Assembly: GCA_001632425.1 (NCBI GenBank)
Contig: KV425575.1
Span: 367,462-431,461 of the forward strand
Direction of reading: 5' to 3'
Length of the DNA stretch: 64,000 bases
Source: Neolentinus lepideus HHB14362 ss-1
Taxonomy: Eukaryota; Basidiomycota; Agaricomycetes; Gloeophyllales; Gloeophyllaceae
Shown: positions 61,072 to 64,000 of the stretch, piece after piece
Layout of the letters: the number at the start of each line of letters is the position of its first letter
Numbering within the stretch: position 1 is the first letter of the stretch
The notes under the pieces: generated by a model
Databases searched by the model: none
The model's input: the letters and a program-made list of their open reading frames with translations, nothing else
Told to the model about the DNA's origin: nothing
Translations under genes and position numbers: made by a program

Positions 61072-61580
61072 TGACAGTTGAGGAAGGATGTAGGGGGGGG
61101 GGGAATGGTACGGAGAGGCAGCAGGAGCAGGACGGGGAAGGGAGAGATGGGACAGCAACAGCAGCGGTAATGGTAACGGCGACAGAGATGACAGTAGTGA
61201 GAACACGACTAGCGTGTCTCGGAGATCAGTCGGAGAAGCAAGCCAGGAAGTCGATGTTCAAAAAAAAAGTGGAAGTCCGCCAGTGGGGCAGACGACACTA
61301 TGTTTAGACTCAGACAGAACAGGACTCTGCTGTATTGCAGAGTGCGGAAAAGCAGGGGGAAAAAGAGAGCGAATACAGGCGTTCGAGCTCGTCAGCTTAT
61401 AAGCGTAAACAAGTCACAGAAGCATAGCATAGAAGCAGGGGAATGTAATGAATCATGAAATGGTGGAGTGTGTGAAATGTGATAGGAAGCGGAAATAGTG
61501 ATACCAAAAGGGACAGGCACTCATGTGGCTACTGTGGCTGCTACTGTGGCTGATGTGGCGTCGTAACCGCCAGGGTTACA
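61072..61580 (-). repeat. Right (5') LTR, 509 bp
   Basis: On the minus strand it runs from TGTAACCCTGGCGG to CTGTCA (TG...CA). Its outer 157 bp match 54730-54886. A short ACTGTGGCTGCTACTGTGGC tandem is present in both LTRs. Confidence 0.85.
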
Positions 61581-61752
61581 TTTCTTCCTGCTTCTCAATA
61601 TCAGTTTATGCTATGCATGTGCATTATTTGGAATATTTTTGTATTTTTAGTGTTTTCTTTGCTTTCAGGATACCCGATGCACACTCAGCAGGGCTTCTTA
61701 CTGAGGGAACCCTACTACAACAACAGTTTGTAGTGGGTGGCACAGTAGAGGG
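61581..61752. repeat. Older repeat, copy B, cut by the retrotransposon
   Basis: It begins abruptly at the LTR end (CTTCTCAATATCAG) and runs to CAGTTTGTAGTGGGTGGCACAG. It is related to 53478-53640. Its left half is missing, presumably on the far side of the retrotransposon inside the gap, which would make this the insertion target. Confidence 0.45.
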
Positions 61753-61794
61753 AAATCAATAGCTACAGTGATATTGTTGGGACTTTCCATGCTG

Positions 61795-61873
61795 CATTAT
61801 AATTGATTACCAGCAGAAAGATGGATTAAAATGGGATTAACAATCCATTTTAGACCATTTTTCAATTATAATG
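61795..61873. repeat. Small AT-rich inverted repeat
   Basis: CATTATAATTG (61795-61805) and CAATTATAATG (61863-61873) are exact inverted repeats around 57 bp. It may be a tiny foldback element or the end of a larger one. No clear target duplication. Confidence 0.4.
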
Positions 61874-61914
61874 AAGTACAAAAATTTCTGACAATTATTA
61901 TAATATGCTCAGAA

Positions 61915-62105
61915 AATGTAACAAGTGACTTCAGGACTCGTACCCATGCCATGCAGAGCAGTGGCCCTCTACCACAAGTGATGACGTGTTTGTAGCGCGG
62001 GCACAGCATGTAAATGAGTGCGCTCAGTTGGAGCGCCCTCACCACTGATAGGTCTGAGGTAAAATCAAATATGATTTATGGGCGATGAGTTCAAGCTAAT
62101 AATTT
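61915..62105. repeat. tRNA-like remnants
   Basis: On the plus strand GCGCTCAGTTGGAGCGCC (about 62020) resembles a tRNA D-arm/A box. On the minus strand GGTAGAGGGCCACTGC with GGTACGAGTCC about 20 bases on resembles A and B boxes. Neither folds into a full tRNA by eye. SINE fragments or decayed tRNAs are possible. Confidence 0.25.
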
Positions 62106-62695
62106 GTGAGTCTCCACAGCTACAAGCCTGTCTGCCGAATATTATGTCCAAGTTAGATGAGGATCTCTTTAACATTACTAGTACTTAAATATTGTGGCAT
62201 TATGGTCCGTGACTTCAATCAGGCGTCCTAGGATATACTCTGGAAAGGTCAGATGCGAACTTTAGGACCCGCCTCATTTCAGGGCTTCACTGGCTAACGG
62301 AAGGGAGTCCTGTGCTTCGATCGAGACTGGTCGGTAAGAATTACTTGTGACTTGACCTGGCTAGAAATATCTCGTGACTCTTATTGGACCTTCTCTCATC
62401 AAAATATGTCAGGATAATACTGCGACAAAACGTGTATTGACGCGTGCAAAACGCTGACCAAACAAAAACACAACTGACAACGAAGGCTATTAAATAAAGA
62501 AAGTACTTTGGCTGAACGAACGGACACGAAACACTATTCGAAACTCCTCCTCCTGATTTTTAACCCCTGCACGTGTATTGCAAGGTGTAGAGAAACCATA
62601 GCCACTCTGACTGCTAGAGGAAAATTTCAGATATACCGGTGGCAGAGAAAGGGGGAGGGTTAGACGAACCTGGTTTTGCGAGAGACGGCAATCAT
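62106..62695. other. AT-rich intergenic region
   Basis: Hydrophobin 3' flank and intergenic sequence. No gene seen. Confidence 0.4.
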
Positions 62696-63180
62696 CTAGC
62701 CGACGAGGTTGATGGGCACGCAACCGACGGAGACAAGTGAGTCTATTCGCAAACAGTCCAATATCAGCACTCCTCTCTGCGTCAAACAATTGAACTACTA
62801 CTTACTCGAATTATCCTCACAGCAAACCGGATTCGCCTGGCTAAATCAGCGGATACCGATGTCAATATCCAACAATCGAGTCAGCATACAAGATGCTCTT
62901 ACCAGTTCGCACCCTGCGCGAGGCCGCCGATGTCCAACGGCGAGCACACAAGGCCAACGGGCACATTGACCGCGTCCAAGACGATATCCAACAGACCGAG
63001 CAGGGTGGACATGCCGGGGTCCCCAGAGGACTGAAGCTGCTGGCAGCACTGCACTGGGCCGGTGTTGCATTGGGAGACAGTGGGCGAGGCGGGCGCGGTG
63101 GGCGCGGCGAGGGTGGAGATGGGCAGGAGGAAGGAGAGGAAGGAGAGAAGAGTGAGGAGGTACGCTGCGGGGGAGAACAT
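62696..63180 (-). CDS. Class I hydrophobin, second copy
   Basis: Secreted surface-active protein. The start MFSPAAYLLTLLSFLSFLLP is the signal peptide, with the mature protein beginning near APTAPASPT. Exon 1 has SQCNTGPVQCCQQLQ and GLVCSPLD. An intron (GTAAGAGC to GATTTAG, about 62848-62899) splits the fifth Cys codon. Exon 2 gives CQANPVCCEDNS, and exon 3, after a second intron, gives SLVSVGCVPINLVG with TAG at 62696-62698. The cysteine order is C-CC-C-C-CC-C. It shares intron positions with the hydrophobin at 23068, so the two are paralogues. Confidence 0.92.
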
Positions 63181-63296
63181 CTTTTATTGGTTGTGGTGTG
63201 GAAAGAGTGGTGTGGTGCTCGTTGCGTTGGGTGCTGAGAGCGAGTACTAATTAATGAGAGACGCGGTGATGGGAAGTTGGCGAGGAGAGGTGGGGG

Positions 63297-63303
63297 TTTT
63301 ATA
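63297..63303 (-). promoter_or_regulatory. TATA box of hydrophobin 2
   Basis: On the minus strand TATAAAA lies about 117 bp before the ATG at 63180, almost the same spacing as in the first hydrophobin gene. Confidence 0.55.
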
Positions 63304-64000
63304 CATCGACGTGTCCACAGCTCGGCGTCATGGTGGGGGCTCTTCACTGCAACTGGGGCATTCCGCGACGGACGAGCATCCATCGTCGAAGTCCAGAATC
63401 AATTGGAACGAAAGACAGGAAGTGTGCCGAGACGCGTAAAGACCGAGGTGTCCGTGCGCAAATCGCGGCAGGACATCGATATGGTATTAAACGGGATTTG
63501 GGTGCACCGACGAAGGCGCGAGGACGGACTGTGCTGTCCGATTGAATGTTCTGACAGAGTGTCACATGTCAAATACTAGCAAGTCCGCTAGTGTTGCGGT
63601 CATCACGGGGAATTTCTGATAGGAAGCTTGTCGGGGAGGTCCTATTCTCAGTTGCGGTTTGAACCTTGAACGTCTAAGGTAAACAGCATGGTAGAATGTG
63701 CCCCCACCTCTCCCCGTGGCGTCAAAACAATGTTCAAAAAGGTTAACGACCTAGATCGCAGGCGATTGGAGGCTTATCACTTCATTATTATCGCAGTCAC
63801 CGGACGCGTGAGCTTCAGAAGCGTCTTGATGAAATATCCTAGAACACAGCAGATGAGGATCGCGTATTCCCTTTCTTCACGTCTCGTTCAAGCCCTGTCC
63901 ATCGTGAAACAAAGGCCGCTTCTGTAGAAGACCAGGAAGGAGAAAGCAAATCCGTCTGAGAAGCCTTCACCTTTTTCTTCATTTACCTGTTTTTGAGAGC
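63304..64000. other. Window edge, no supported gene
   Basis: Upstream region of hydrophobin 2 and beyond. Short plus-strand open frames (63277-63579, 63688-63927) show no motif. Confidence 0.35.

Larger units (their letters stand above)
54378..61580 (-). mobile_element. Ty3/gypsy LTR retrotransposon with chromodomain, nested insertion and internal stops
   Basis: On the minus strand the order is 5' LTR (61580-61072), primer-binding site, gag-protease (60988-59738), reverse transcriptase (59698-58164), RNase H and integrase (56866-54937), polypurine tract, 3' LTR (54886 into the gap). RT-RNaseH-integrase order defines Ty3/gypsy; the integrase tail has a chromodomain. The left boundary (54378) assumes an LTR of 509 bp and lies in the gap. 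All of gag-pol stays in one frame except for three TGA codons (59738, 56227, 55072) and a 1293-bp insertion in RNase H. The copy therefore looks young but inactive. Confidence 0.9.

Noticed and set aside
63688..63927. Small gene at the right window edge
   Set aside because: 79 codons, no motif, no signal peptide and no splice context.

Overview
The window looks like a nuclear contig from an agaricomycete basidiomycete. The evidence is dense short introns (about 45-100 bp) in most genes, two class I hydrophobins, a tandem pair of DUF6534-type membrane proteins, two agaricomycete-style F-box proteins, a caspase-fold protein and a Ty3/gypsy retrotransposon. There is one run of N (53760-54729), so this is a draft assembly. 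I see no CRISPR array, rRNA cluster or bacterial operon.

Layout. 1-4100: two tandem minus-strand DUF6534 transmembrane genes; the left copy appears damaged. 4700-8450: a repeat island. It holds two nearly identical ~1 kb terminal-inverted-repeat (TIR) elements in opposite orientation, each with its own perfect 6-bp target-site duplication (TSD), then a small CACTA-like hairpin MITE with a 3-bp duplication, and a tRNA-like remnant. 8600-21600: a housekeeping block with SEC23 (COPII), an unrecognised protein, the PI4P 5-kinase MSS4 and, convergent to it, condensin subunit 1. 23000-27250: a hydrophobin, an F-box protein and a small secreted protein. 27800-36000: KGD2 (2-oxoglutarate dehydrogenase E2), a PNRC-motif protein probably linked to mRNA decapping, and homoserine dehydrogenase HOM6. 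36100-49000: a membrane-anchored WD40 protein, a long protein ending in a UBE3D-type E2-binding domain, the golgin RUD3 and a second F-box protein. 50460-52560: a caspase-like protein. 53400-62100: a Ty3/gypsy element on the minus strand, itself interrupted by a 1293-bp insertion and set in older repeat sequence. 62696-63180: a second hydrophobin.

The genes do not form one pathway. SEC23 and RUD3 act in ER-Golgi traffic, MSS4 in phosphoinositide signalling, CND1 in mitosis, and KGD2 and HOM6 in central and amino-acid metabolism. The most noteworthy material is the twin TIR elements at 4719-6938, which could belong to an undescribed fungal family, and the layered retrotransposon whose coding frame is broken only by three TGA codons and one datable insertion. 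Gene boundaries come from reading splice sites by eye. Where a first exon could not be fixed, this is stated.
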